Source: Rhizobiales bacterium 62-17
GTDB taxonomy: Bacteria; Pseudomonadota; Alphaproteobacteria; Rhizobiales; Beijerinckiaceae
Assembly: GCA_001898965.1 (NCBI GenBank)
Contig: MKVW01000006.1
Location: 174,882-238,881 of the forward strand
Direction of reading: 5' to 3'
Length of the DNA stretch: 64,000 nt
The notes below the pieces were generated by a model that saw nothing but the letters and a program-made list of their open reading frames with translations, did no database searches and had not been told where the DNA came from. Of this stretch, positions 33,121-40,621 are shown one piece after another. A program made the position numbers and the translations under genes. Numbering within the stretch: position 1 is the first letter of the stretch; every line of letters begins with the position of its first letter.

Positions 33121-33150
33121 GTTTTAGCTGGATCGCTGGGATCATTTCAA
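33121..33150 (-). promoter_or_regulatory. metA promoter
   Basis: On the minus strand TTGAAA (33150-33145) and TAAAAC (33126-33121) are 18 bp apart. Transcription would begin near 33112, about 10 bases before the leader's closing stem, which supports the leader's orientation. Confidence 0.6.
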
Positions 33151-33322
33151 CTGGTCTGTTGCGGGATCTGGGACGTTTCAGTAAAAGACGAGGGTCGAAA
33201 AAGGAGAGATCGGTGCGGTTAGCCCGATCCCCACGCGAGTGGGTCCTGGCCGTCGCTTCGGCGTTGAGTCCCAAGACTTTCCCCGCTGGCGCATAGGGTG
33301 CCGGCGTATGAAAGGTTAGGAC

Positions 33323-33745
33323 ATGCAACAGCAAATTTCGATCATTACCCTTGGTGTCGCTGATCTGGCGCGGTCGAAGCGTTTTTACGGTGAAGGCTTT
33401 GGCTGGTCGCCGGCGTTCGAGAACGAAGAGATCCTCTTCTTTCAAATGAATGGCCTAGTGCTTGGCTGTTTCCTCAAGCCGTCGCTAGAGGCGGATATGG
33501 GGCGGCCGCTTCTGGCGGCTGCTGGCGCCTATTCGCTGGCTCACAATGTGCAGAGCGAAGCGGCGGTTCTCGCCGTCATGGATCGATTGGTGCAGGCGGG
33601 CGGTCGCGTTGTAAGGCCGGCGGACGCGCCGTTTCATGGCGGTTTTCGGGGCTATGTGGCTGATCCTGACGATCATGCCTGGGAGATCGCATTCAATCCG
33701 GCCTGGACGATTGACGCGCAGGGGCATGTGACCTTCGGGATTTAG
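33323..33745 (+). CDS. VOC (glyoxalase/bleomycin-resistance) family protein
   Basis: 140 residues with one beta-alpha-beta-beta-beta pair: ISIITLGVADLARSKRFYGEGFGW opens the first module and VRPADAPFHGGFRGYVADPDDHAWEIAFNP closes the second. Candidate metal ligands include the Glu of WEIAFNP. Proteins of this size bind a metal and act on small electrophiles or confer antibiotic tolerance; the substrate is unknown. ATG follows GGTTAGGAC. It reads away from metA, and nothing else of note is seen between the metA promoter and this gene. Confidence 0.85.
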   Translation: MQQQISIITLGVADLARSKRFYGEGFGWSPAFENEEILFFQMNGLVLGCFLKPSLEADMGRPLLAAAGAYSLAHNVQSEAAVLAVMDRLVQAGGRVVRPADAPFHGGFRGYVADPDDHAWEIAFNPAWTIDAQGHVTFGI

Positions 33746-33752
33746 ATAAGTC

Positions 33753-33786
33753 GGCAGGTGAGCGGCCTCCCAACCGCTCACCTGCC
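33753..33786 (+). terminator. Strong hairpin after the VOC gene
   Basis: GGCAGGTGAGCGG and CCGCTCACCTGCC are perfect 13-bp arms with an 8-base loop, eight bases after the stop. There is no U-run. The remaining DNA up to 33939 shows no gene. Confidence 0.55.
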
Positions 33787-33939
33787 TGGTCACGCAATGC
33801 TCAGTCGCCGATGCGCGATGCCGTGGAGCCGACTGCCTGGCGGGGAGCTTCCATCAGGACAATCTGGAAGCGGCGTCGGATTCACAATGCGTCGGCGCGA
33901 CAGCCGACATAACGCAACCAACTTGGTCAACGCCGATGG

Positions 33940-34338
33940 TCAGGCGTGAGAAAAGGCTGAGAACAATTCGCCGCGTTTGATCCAGGCAATCGCGAGAAAT
34001 ATCAGGGCAGGAACGAGTGCGTGGACGGCATCGCGATCGAGAACCGTCAGATTGGCGGAGGTCGCCCCGACCATAATGGCCGCGGCTAGGATGGCGCCGA
34101 ATGCGGCCATGCCACGGGTGACGAGCAAAGCAGCAGCGGCCATTTGAATGAGGCCGGTCAGAATGCGAAACCATTGCCCGGCGCCGATCGCGTTAAAGAT
34201 CTCGATCGTTTGACCGGTGCCATAAAGTTTCGCGATACCGTCGGTGGTCAGCCAAAAAGCCAGGCCAAGTTCGACAAAGCGGAGGGTGATCGTCTTCCAG
34301 CGACCGACGGGTGAAGGCGAGGCGACAGGCAATGACAT
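33940..34338 (-). CDS. DoxX-like membrane protein (second of tandem pair)
   Basis: 132 residues, four predicted membrane spans. WKTITLRFVELGLAFWLTTDGIAKLYGTGQTIEIFNAIGAGQWFRILTGLIQMAAAALLV follows the DoxX_2 pattern. It is clearly paralogous to the preceding gene (34353-34754), sharing the TDGIAKLYGT / GAGLAKLYGT and GQWFRILTG / GQWLRYFTG blocks. Translation starts 14 bp after the first copy's stop. Function of the family is uncertain; roles in redox or thiol homeostasis are reported for relatives. Confidence 0.85.
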   Translation of the reverse strand: MSLPVASPSPVGRWKTITLRFVELGLAFWLTTDGIAKLYGTGQTIEIFNAIGAGQWFRILTGLIQMAAAALLVTRGMAAFGAILAAAIMVGATSANLTVLDRDAVHALVPALIFLAIAWIKRGELFSAFSHA

Positions 34339-34352
34339 GCGTGTCGCTCCGC

Positions 34353-34754
34353 TCAGACGCCATCCGCCAAAGCGAAGAGCTGGCTGCGCCGCTCCCAGGC
34401 GATGGCCAGAAAGGCGACGGCAATGACCGTCGAGTGGATCATGTCATGGCCGATGGTGAAATTGGCGAGGGTCGCAAAGGCCATGGTGATGGCGCCGAGG
34501 AGTGCGCCGAGGCCTACGGTCGCCGGATAGAGCAGGGTTAGTCCGATGACGATCTCGATCGTGCCGGTGAAATAGCGCAGCCATTGGCCGATCCCGATAG
34601 CTGCGAACAATTGCACCATGTCGGCGGTGCCGTAGAGCTTGGCTAAGCCTGCGCCCACGAAAAGGAGCGCCAAAGCGATGCCAAGTCCCCAGAAAACAAT
34701 GTTTTTCCAGCGATAGCGGTAGATAGGTTTTGCGGTGGTGGCCGAGACGGACAT
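34353..34754 (-). CDS. DoxX-like membrane protein (first of tandem pair)
   Basis: 133 residues with four membrane spans, YRWKNIVFWGLGIALALLFVGAGLAKLYGTADMVQLFAAIGIGQWLRYFTGTIEIVIGLTLL. It is the upstream member of a tandem duplicate and is divergent from an HxlR regulator, which likely controls both copies. An electrophile- or quinone-responsive membrane pair is plausible because HxlR proteins often sense such compounds, but this is inference. Confidence 0.87.
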   Translation of the reverse strand: MSVSATTAKPIYRYRWKNIVFWGLGIALALLFVGAGLAKLYGTADMVQLFAAIGIGQWLRYFTGTIEIVIGLTLLYPATVGLGALLGAITMAFATLANFTIGHDMIHSTVIAVAFLAIAWERRSQLFALADGV

Positions 34755-34813
34755 GATGACACCCGTGGCACGTTTTTTCTTCGGGGTTGAAAGTGCCAGT
34801 CGAAATGTCGATG

Positions 34814-34881
34814 TTAGTACCTGATTACAAGTAGGATGGATTTTCTGCTGTAGTATGGAAAATATGGTGTAGTATGGAAAA
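34814..34881. promoter_or_regulatory. HxlR/DoxX divergent control region with direct repeat
   Basis: TAGTACCTGATTACAAGTA (34815-34833) resembles the AGTA-containing operators of HxlR regulators. TGTAGTATGGAAAA occurs twice, at 34849-34862 and 34868-34881, 19 bp apart; the second copy spans the regulator's start codon at 34874. Confidence 0.5.
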
Positions 34882-35281
34882 GATGACTACCCAGGCTGAT
34901 TGCAGTCACGTAGAATGTTTGCGGGAGCCGCCTCCCGAGATCGCGGCTACGCTCGCCGTGCTCGATGGCAAGTGGAAAATGCTGATTCTGTGGCAGCTCT
35001 TTCGACGCACCTGCCGCTTCAATGAAATGCGCCGAGCTATCCCGGGCGTCAGTCAGCATATGCTGACAGTGCAATTGCGGGAGCTGGAAAGCGAAGGGAT
35101 CATCAGCCGCACCGTCTTTCCAGAAGTGCCGCCTCGGGTTGAATATGCTTTGACGGAACATGGGCGCAGTCTTGGACACGTCATGCGTGCGCTCTACGAA
35201 TGGGGCGAGACCCATCTGGCGCGTGCACCCCTATCGCATCCTGCAAAGGCGGATGCCGTGCAGGCGGAAAACCGGATTTGA
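34874..35281 (+). CDS. HxlR-family winged-helix regulator
   Basis: 135 residues. The HxlR core is clear: LAVLDGKWKMLILWQLFRRTCRFNEMRRAIPGVSQHMLTVQLRELESEGIISRTVFPEVPPRVEYALTEHGRSL. A Cys at residue 14 before the domain (CSHVECL has two) could serve as the redox switch found in several HxlR proteins. ATG 34874 and ATG 34883 are both possible; the first overlaps a direct-repeat copy. It is divergent from the DoxX pair and probably controls it. Confidence 0.88.
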   Translation: MEKMTTQADCSHVECLREPPPEIAATLAVLDGKWKMLILWQLFRRTCRFNEMRRAIPGVSQHMLTVQLRELESEGIISRTVFPEVPPRVEYALTEHGRSLGHVMRALYEWGETHLARAPLSHPAKADAVQAENRI

Positions 35282-35284
35282 GAA

Positions 35285-35311
35285 GTGGTGGCGCAAGGGC
35301 GGCGCCACCAC
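35285..35311. terminator. Hairpin between convergent HxlR and GST genes
   Basis: GTGGTGGCGC and GCGCCACCAC are perfect 10-bp arms. On the plus strand CCCCATTTT follows. It may serve both genes. Confidence 0.55.
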
Positions 35312-35318
35312 CCCCATT

Positions 35319-35903
35319 TTAAATGAGTCCTTCGGCTTTCATTACGGTCTGAACGGCAGGTCGTTCCTTCATGCGATCGCGGAAGGCGTCAAGCGTGGCC
35401 GGCAATTGCACGCCCACTTTCTGCGCCCAGAGCGTCATGACGAAGAGGTAGCAATCCGCCACGCTCAACTTGTCGCCAAATAGATAGTTTCCCTTAAAAT
35501 TGTCGGCGAGATATTTGGTGCGCCGTGTGATGTTCTCTGCTGCCTTGGCTTTTTCCTCGTCGCTTCCGCCGCCGAAGAAAGGTTTGAAGTTTTTATGTAC
35601 TTCGCTGCCGATGAAAGCGAGCGCTTCGAGTAACCGCGTCCGGCCGAGGGATCCTTCAAGCCCGAGCGCGGGCGCTTTACTGGCAACGTAGTCGAGAATA
35701 GCGGCATTCTCGGTCAATAACTCACCGTCTCCGAGGACAAGTGCGGGAACATAGCCTTTCGGCGAAATGGTATTGTAATCAGCACCGGAAGCGGTCTTTT
35801 TGGCGCGGAGATCGACGCGTTCGCTCTCGAACGGCAGACCAGCTTCTTGGAGGGCAATGTGGTCCGCAAGGCTGCAAGCCCCGGGACTGTAATAGAGTTT
35901 CAT
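35319..35903 (-). CDS. Beta-class glutathione S-transferase
   Basis: 194 residues from the ATG at 35903, which has GGAG eight bases upstream; a longer frame to 35942 adds 13 residues without support. MKLYYSPGACSLADHIALQEAGLPFE is the beta-class start with the catalytic Cys10, and GYVPALVLGDGELLTENAAILDYVA supplies the cis-Pro and the glutathione-binding Glu-Asn. SVADCYLFVMTLWA is the C-terminal N-capping region. It conjugates or reduces electrophiles in the cytosol. Confidence 0.92.
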   Translation of the reverse strand: MKLYYSPGACSLADHIALQEAGLPFESERVDLRAKKTASGADYNTISPKGYVPALVLGDGELLTENAAILDYVASKAPALGLEGSLGRTRLLEALAFIGSEVHKNFKPFFGGGSDEEKAKAAENITRRTKYLADNFKGNYLFGDKLSVADCYLFVMTLWAQKVGVQLPATLDAFRDRMKERPAVQTVMKAEGLI

Positions 35904-36003
35904 ACCGCGTGCTCCTTCGTTCGGGACGTTGATCACGTTCATCCCGCAGCGGGATTTAGCAGCGGGTGAGTTCGTTGGTCTATCGCTTCACCGCAATTTG
36001 AGA

Positions 36004-36249
36004 TCACTCCGACTCTTTAGGGCCTTGCCAAGCCCAACGGACGAGAGCCAGTGTGCTGCCTCCCGTCGCCATGCCAAGCAGATAAACAATGATGATCTGC
36101 AGTGCCAATGGAGCAGTGATCCGAAAACCAAGGAAAGACAGGGTGACGTTTTCCAGGTTCTGGAGCGCGAAAATCAAAATGGCGACGACAAGAATGATGA
36201 TCGTCGCAGTATTTAACCACCGCATGAGCCGCCCCCATCTGTTTTCCAT
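36004..36249 (-). CDS. LapA/DUF1049-type small membrane protein
   Basis: 81 residues with two membrane spans: TATIIILVVAILIFALQNLENVTLSFLG carries the family FALQN...V.LSFLG motif, and LALQIIIVYLLGMATGGSTLALV is the second span. LapA-domain proteins help lipopolysaccharide assembly in enterics. Initiation at Met1 (36249) has AAGGAAA upstream; Met9 (36225) has GGGGGCGG and is also possible. Confidence 0.82.
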   Translation of the reverse strand: MENRWGRLMRWLNTATIIILVVAILIFALQNLENVTLSFLGFRITAPLALQIIIVYLLGMATGGSTLALVRWAWQGPKESE

Positions 36250-36341
36250 TGCGAGAGAGTTTCCTTATGGGCTGCCTTCGTCAAGAGGGGAAGCTGATCC
36301 ACGAAGCGCAATGGGGCGGGGGTTGAGCCCCGCTCCGTAGT

Positions 36342-38009
36342 TCAAATTGAGTTGAAGGCGCTGAGCAACGCCTTGATCGAAGCCGTGGCCACATCGTCAT
36401 CGATGCCGACTCCAAAGACGTGGCGGTCGTCTGATGTACGACATTCGACATAGGCGACAGCTTGCGCATCCGAGCCGCGTCGCAGCGCATGTTCGTGATA
36501 ATCGACAATCTCGACGTCCGTCTGCAATCCGTCATTCAACGCTGCCACCGCGCTGGAAACGAGGCCGTTGCCGCGGCCGTTGACTGCGATCTCCCGGCCA
36601 TCGACACGGATGCAGCCGGTGAAGGCGCGTGATGGGCCACTTCGTTTGCCACTATCTTCGTAGTCTACGAGTTCAAACCGTTGTCGACCTTTCAATCGAT
36701 AGGCTTCCTCGAACGCGTTCCAGATGTCTACGGCACTCATTTCCTTGCTGGTGCTATCGGCGATGGCCTGCACCTTACGGCTGAAATCCATCTGCAGGCG
36801 TCGGGGCAATTGCAGGCCACGATCCTGTTCGAGAATCCAAGCGATGCCACCCTTACCAGACTGGCTGTTGACGCGAATGACGGCCTCATATGTGCCGCCC
36901 ACATCGGCGGGGTCAAGCGGCAGATAGGGTATTTCCCAATAGCCATCGTTACGCGTTTCATGCGCGGCGAAGCCTTTGCGAATAGCGTCCTGGTGCGATC
37001 CAGAAAAGGCGGTGAACACCAGTTCGCCGGCGTACGGGTGGCGCGGATGGACGGGCAGGGCATTGCAATGTTCGACCGTGCGCACGATCGAGAGCATATC
37101 GTCGAAACGCAGCTTTGGATCGATGCCCTGAGTGTAGAGATTGAGCGCCAGGGTGACCAGATCGACATTGCCGGTGCGTTCGCCGTTGCCAAACAGACAG
37201 CCTTCCACGCGGTCCGCACCAGCAAGTACCGCCAGTTCGGTGGCCGCAACGCCGGTGCCGCGATCATTATGCGGATGTACGCTGATGATCACGCTGTCTC
37301 GTCGCGAGATATGCCGACAGAACCATTCGATTTGGTCGGCGTATACATTGGGCATAGCCACTTCGACCGTTGCCGGCAGATTGAGGATCGCCGGATGATC
37401 TGGGGTCGGTTGCCAGACATCGAGAACGCGCTCACAAATTTCGAGTGCGAATTCGGGTTCAGTGAAACAAAAAGTCTCAGGCGAATATTCAAATGTCCAT
37501 CGGGTCTGAGGCTGTTTGACAGCTTCGCGCGCCATGGCCCGCGCGCCCGAAACGGCCAACGCGATGACCTCCGGCTTGTCCATTTGGAAAACAACTCGTC
37601 GAAATAACGGTGCGGTTGCATTGTAGAGATGGACGATGGCTTGACGGGCGCCTTGCAATGACTCGAAAGTGCGCGCGATCAGGTCTTCTCGCGATTGCGT
37701 CAGAACCTGAACGGCTACGTCCTCGGGAATGAGATTTCCCTCGATCAGATTGCGGACGAAATCAAATTCGGTTTGCGAAGCGGAAGGAAAGCCGACCTCC
37801 ATCTCCTTAAAGCCGATCTCAAGCAGCATGTGAAAGAAACGCAGCTTTTTCTCGACGTTCATGGGATCGGCGAGGGCCTGATTGCCGTCACGCAGATCGG
37901 TCGAGACCCAGCGGGGAGCCGCGGTCATCGTTTTCGATGGCCACTGTCTGTCGGGCAAATGGACTGGCGCGATGAAGGGTCGATATTTTGATTCTGGATT
38001 GGTCAACAT
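36342..38009 (-). CDS. leuA: 2-isopropylmalate synthase
   Basis: 555 residues, the length of the alpha-IPMS type 2 group. The TIM-barrel domain shows [11 protein letters not shown] with the metal Asp, [11 protein letters not shown] with the HxH metal ligands, and [15 protein letters not shown]. The C-terminal LeuA regulatory domain (residues about 430-555) should bind leucine for feedback control. It condenses acetyl-CoA with 2-oxoisovalerate, the first step of leucine synthesis. No other leu genes are adjacent. A short Leu-rich frame and alternative hairpins lie upstream. Confidence 0.95.
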   Translation of the reverse strand: MLTNPESKYRPFIAPVHLPDRQWPSKTMTAAPRWVSTDLRDGNQALADPMNVEKKLRFFHMLLEIGFKEMEVGFPSASQTEFDFVRNLIEGNLIPEDVAVQVLTQSREDLIARTFESLQGARQAIVHLYNATAPLFRRVVFQMDKPEVIALAVSGARAMAREAVKQPQTRWTFEYSPETFCFTEPEFALEICERVLDVWQPTPDHPAILNLPATVEVAMPNVYADQIEWFCRHISRRDSVIISVHPHNDRGTGVAATELAVLAGADRVEGCLFGNGERTGNVDLVTLALNLYTQGIDPKLRFDDMLSIVRTVEHCNALPVHPRHPYAGELVFTAFSGSHQDAIRKGFAAHETRNDGYWEIPYLPLDPADVGGTYEAVIRVNSQSGKGGIAWILEQDRGLQLPRRLQMDFSRKVQAIADSTSKEMSAVDIWNAFEEAYRLKGRQRFELVDYEDSGKRSGPSRAFTGCIRVDGREIAVNGRGNGLVSSAVAALNDGLQTDVEIVDYHEHALRRGSDAQAVAYVECRTSDDRHVFGVGIDDDVATASIKALLSAFNSI

Positions 38010-38059
38010 GATGCAAAGCCGTGTGCGAGTACTCGGGAAGAGCGAATACGGCGCAGATA

Positions 38060-38092
38060 CAGCCGCCGGGCTGCCGTCAGTCCCGACGGCTG
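38060..38092 (-). promoter_or_regulatory. Alternative hairpins in the leuA leader
   Basis: On the minus strand CAGCCGTCGGG (38092-38082) can pair with CCCGGCGGCTG (38070-38060), while the inner GCCGTC (38090-38085) can instead pair with GACGGC (38078-38073). The two foldings exclude each other. No U-run follows, so if it attenuates, it may do so by a different route than classical termination. Confidence 0.4.
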
Positions 38093-38153
38093 CCGATAAG
38101 TCGCAGGCTCTTGCAAAGCGCCAAGACCCTCGGGCGATGGCAATGAACGGACG

Positions 38154-38189
38154 TCAATCCAATGGGAGAAAACATGACAGCACCAGCAT
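38154..38189 (-). CDS. Candidate leu leader peptide
   Basis: A 12-codon frame encodes MLVLSCFLPLD and stops, with four Leu in eleven residues. It lies about 145 bases upstream of leuA and ahead of the alternative hairpins, the layout of an attenuator leader. The Shine-Dalgarno is weak, and the terminator of the upstream gene sits close by, so confidence is limited. Confidence 0.35.
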   Translation of the reverse strand: MLVLSCFLPLD

Positions 38190-38206
38190 AGATAAACCGA
38201 ACGACG

Positions 38207-38234
38207 AAAACCCCGCCTTCCTTAGAAGGTCGGG
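38207..38234 (-). terminator. Rho-independent terminator after the patatin gene
   Basis: On the minus strand CCCG-A-CCTTC pairs with GAAGG-CGGG (one bulged A, TAAG loop), followed by TTTT. It separates the patatin gene from leuA. Confidence 0.7.
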
Positions 38235-38336
38235 TCTAGAAGTCGAAGGTTTGCCTGGCGCGTGAAAGTCATGATGGCTTCATATGACATTCTGCAAGCT
38301 GAAACGCAAGTCGATGTTGCCACGACGGCCAGACAA

Positions 38337-39734
38337 TCAGGTCTCTCCGCGCCGGATATCGCTGCGCAAACGCTTGAGAAATCGTTGATAGTTGGGCTGT
38401 TCGCGCAGCAGGCGCCTCCCCAGGTCGGAAAGAAAGTCGACGTCTTGAGCCTGCAAGGTCAGTCGATTGTGCAGGGTAAGAATACGTCGGGCTGTCGCTG
38501 GTTCGGTGATGTCGGCCAGGGCAACCCGGATAATCGCAGTGTCGAGATTTTGACAGCGAGCATTGCCTTGACACCGCCATCGTACAATTTCGTCGCGCCA
38601 GTTCGGCAGACGCCGACGCAGCATGTCATAACTTTGCAAGCTTGGTATGTTGATCAGTGCGTCGATAGCACTGACGACAGTCTCTTTGGCGTCGGGCGGC
38701 TCTTCGGTCTGTGAAATGCCGCCACCAATTCTGGTCGATGCATCAACCACGATAAAGAGCAGGTGCCTGATGCTTCGCGCTTTGGCTTCAGAAAGTGGCG
38801 CTGGCGTCGGGCGGTTCATCAGATGCAGGAGGCTTTGCGTGCCAACGCCGTCCACTAGGCCCCCGTCATAGAGCTTGAGATAGTTCAGATCCGTCGCCGA
38901 ACGATAGCGTTCGACCGATTCGCGATAATATTTCTCGGTTAGTGACGGGCGAGCGTGACGAGGTGTGGCAACTTCTGTTTCGACGGGGCAGGCCGCGTTG
39001 TAGTTGCGCAAGGTAATAGGCGCAAACATGATTGGAACGGCGGCCGAAGCGGCAACGGCGTGGGCGAGAGGATAATCGTCGTATTGGCTACAGATTGCGG
39101 AGAAGGAGTGACGATCGAAGATAAAGGGGGACCGATTATAGAGATCGGTTGCATGGATGATGAGGTTGGGACGACCTGGGGCGTTTAGTTTACCGAAGGT
39201 CGCACCGCGAAAGAGATGGCGATCGAGCCAAGAGGGAAAGCCGGAGAGATCGTTCACACCACCTTGATAACCTCGTAACAGATTGCCTGGCGTGAAGGCG
39301 GTATGTAGTTCCGCTTCGATATCTTGACCCAGAAAATTCTGCCGAAAAGCTGGCAGACCGTCGGACCCGTAAAGAGCAAAATGAGCCGCGAGCACGGCTC
39401 CCCCGGAGACGCCGGCGACTACGGCGACGTCATCGGCGAGCGTATGTGTTCCGCCGGATGAAGTTTGGTGTGCAAGCTCAGAGAGAACGCCATAGCCGAA
39501 GGCAGCTGAGCGGGCGCCGCCACCGGAGAAGGCCAATATGATCGCGGCTTCTCCGTCTGCGGTTGTCGTCCCGGCGGAGCGGTCAGACGTAAGGGAGCCC
39601 GTGGTGAGCGAAAGAGGGGCATTAGTTACACGAACGTCTGGCCCCGCGCAGGCCGTGAGGATCAGACCGCAGGCAAAAGGGAACGCGATCGCCTTAAGGT
39701 GAGCGAGGCGGCGAAAGAGAGCGAGCAAGCGCAA
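38337..39734 (-). CDS. Patatin-like phospholipase lipoprotein
   Basis: 465 residues. A lipoprotein signal ends in LTAC (Cys29), so the protein is anchored to an envelope membrane. The patatin fold shows the oxyanion GGGAR (71-75), the nucleophile VAGVSGGAV (Ser110 in GVSGG), and the dyad Asp290 in LYDGGLVDG. It should hydrolyse acyl esters of lipids in the periplasm or outer membrane. A C-terminal extension after residue 390 has no recognised domain. Confidence 0.87.
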   Translation of the reverse strand: MRLLALFRRLAHLKAIAFPFACGLILTACAGPDVRVTNAPLSLTTGSLTSDRSAGTTTADGEAAIILAFSGGGARSAAFGYGVLSELAHQTSSGGTHTLADDVAVVAGVSGGAVLAAHFALYGSDGLPAFRQNFLGQDIEAELHTAFTPGNLLRGYQGGVNDLSGFPSWLDRHLFRGATFGKLNAPGRPNLIIHATDLYNRSPFIFDRHSFSAICSQYDDYPLAHAVAASAAVPIMFAPITLRNYNAACPVETEVATPRHARPSLTEKYYRESVERYRSATDLNYLKLYDGGLVDGVGTQSLLHLMNRPTPAPLSEAKARSIRHLLFIVVDASTRIGGGISQTEEPPDAKETVVSAIDALINIPSLQSYDMLRRRLPNWRDEIVRWRCQGNARCQNLDTAIIRVALADITEPATARRILTLHNRLTLQAQDVDFLSDLGRRLLREQPNYQRFLKRLRSDIRRGET

Positions 39735-39850
39735 CCATCCTGAATGAACAGATAGATCGATAGCGTCCCAGATGGCGACTCATGGGTTGCGGGAACATGT
39801 CTTGAATTGGTTCTTAAGTATTGATTTCAAAAGATAATTTTTTAGATCTC

Positions 39851-39878
39851 GCAATGTTGACGCAATGTTCGCGCAATG
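39851..39878. promoter_or_regulatory. Triple 11-bp direct repeat upstream of the response regulator
   Basis: GCAATG occurs at 39851, 39862 and 39873, exactly 11 bp apart; the first two copies extend to GCAATGTT. OmpR-class regulators bind direct repeats at one-turn spacing, so this is a likely autoregulatory site 57 bp before the 39935 start. Confidence 0.6.
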
Positions 39879-39934
39879 CAGCAGTATCAAAGTGATCGAA
39901 TCTGAGCGGCTGGCTCAATGTAGGGGCGTAATCA

Positions 39935-40621
39935 ATGCGCGTGTTGCTAGTAGAGGATGAGCCAGAAATGGTGTCCGCATTGCGCGCGGCGCTAACCCGC
40001 CATGACATGGTGGTTGATCATGCACCCAATTTGATTGAGGCGGAGGCAAGTCTGGCTGAAGGCGTTCATGATGTGGTTCTGCTCGATCGGCAATTACCCG
40101 ACGGAGATGGTTTATCGTTGATCCCGACTTTGCGGGCAGGGGGTAATCGGGTGCCGGTTTTGGTCCTCACCGCACGTGGCGATCTGGTGGATCGGGTCGT
40201 GGGTCTGGATAGCGGCGCCGACGACTATCTCGGCAAGCCTTTTGCGCTAGAAGAATTGCTAGCTCGTTTGCGGGCGTTGCTACGGCGGCCTGCTCATTTA
40301 CAATCGGATATTGTGCGTGCCGGCCGTCTGGCGTTTGATTTTGTCCATCGCGAAGCCAGCGTCGATGGCCATCCGCTTGATATGCCCCGTCGCGAGCTTT
40401 TGGTTCTCGAAGCTCTTATGCGTCGCACAGGACGTATGGTGGTTCGTAATTTCCTGATGGAAGCGGTGTTCGGGCATGATGACGAGATCCAGTCGAACGC
40501 GCTAGACACGCACGTCTCCCGTTTGCGGCGTAAACTTGCCGACGCCAATGCTGGGGTTATCATTAATGGAATTAGGGGGGTCGGCTATCTCTTACGCGAA
40601 ACATCGACCGAAATATCATGA
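39935..40621 (+). CDS. OmpR-family response regulator (TctD/QseB-like)
   Basis: 228 residues. Receiver domain with acidic Glu7/Asp8, phosphoacceptor Asp51 in VVLLDRQLPDGDG, and Lys in GKPFALEELLARLRALLRR. The C-terminal winged helix contains LDMPRRELLVLEALMRRTGRMVVRNFLMEAVFG and DTHVSRLRRKLADANAGVIINGIRGVGYLL. Its stop overlaps the kinase start (ATGA). The direct repeats upstream point to autoregulation. The TctD-like form often controls carboxylate uptake, but no target is adjacent. Confidence 0.9.
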   Translation: MRVLLVEDEPEMVSALRAALTRHDMVVDHAPNLIEAEASLAEGVHDVVLLDRQLPDGDGLSLIPTLRAGGNRVPVLVLTARGDLVDRVVGLDSGADDYLGKPFALEELLARLRALLRRPAHLQSDIVRAGRLAFDFVHREASVDGHPLDMPRRELLVLEALMRRTGRMVVRNFLMEAVFGHDDEIQSNALDTHVSRLRRKLADANAGVIINGIRGVGYLLRETSTEIS

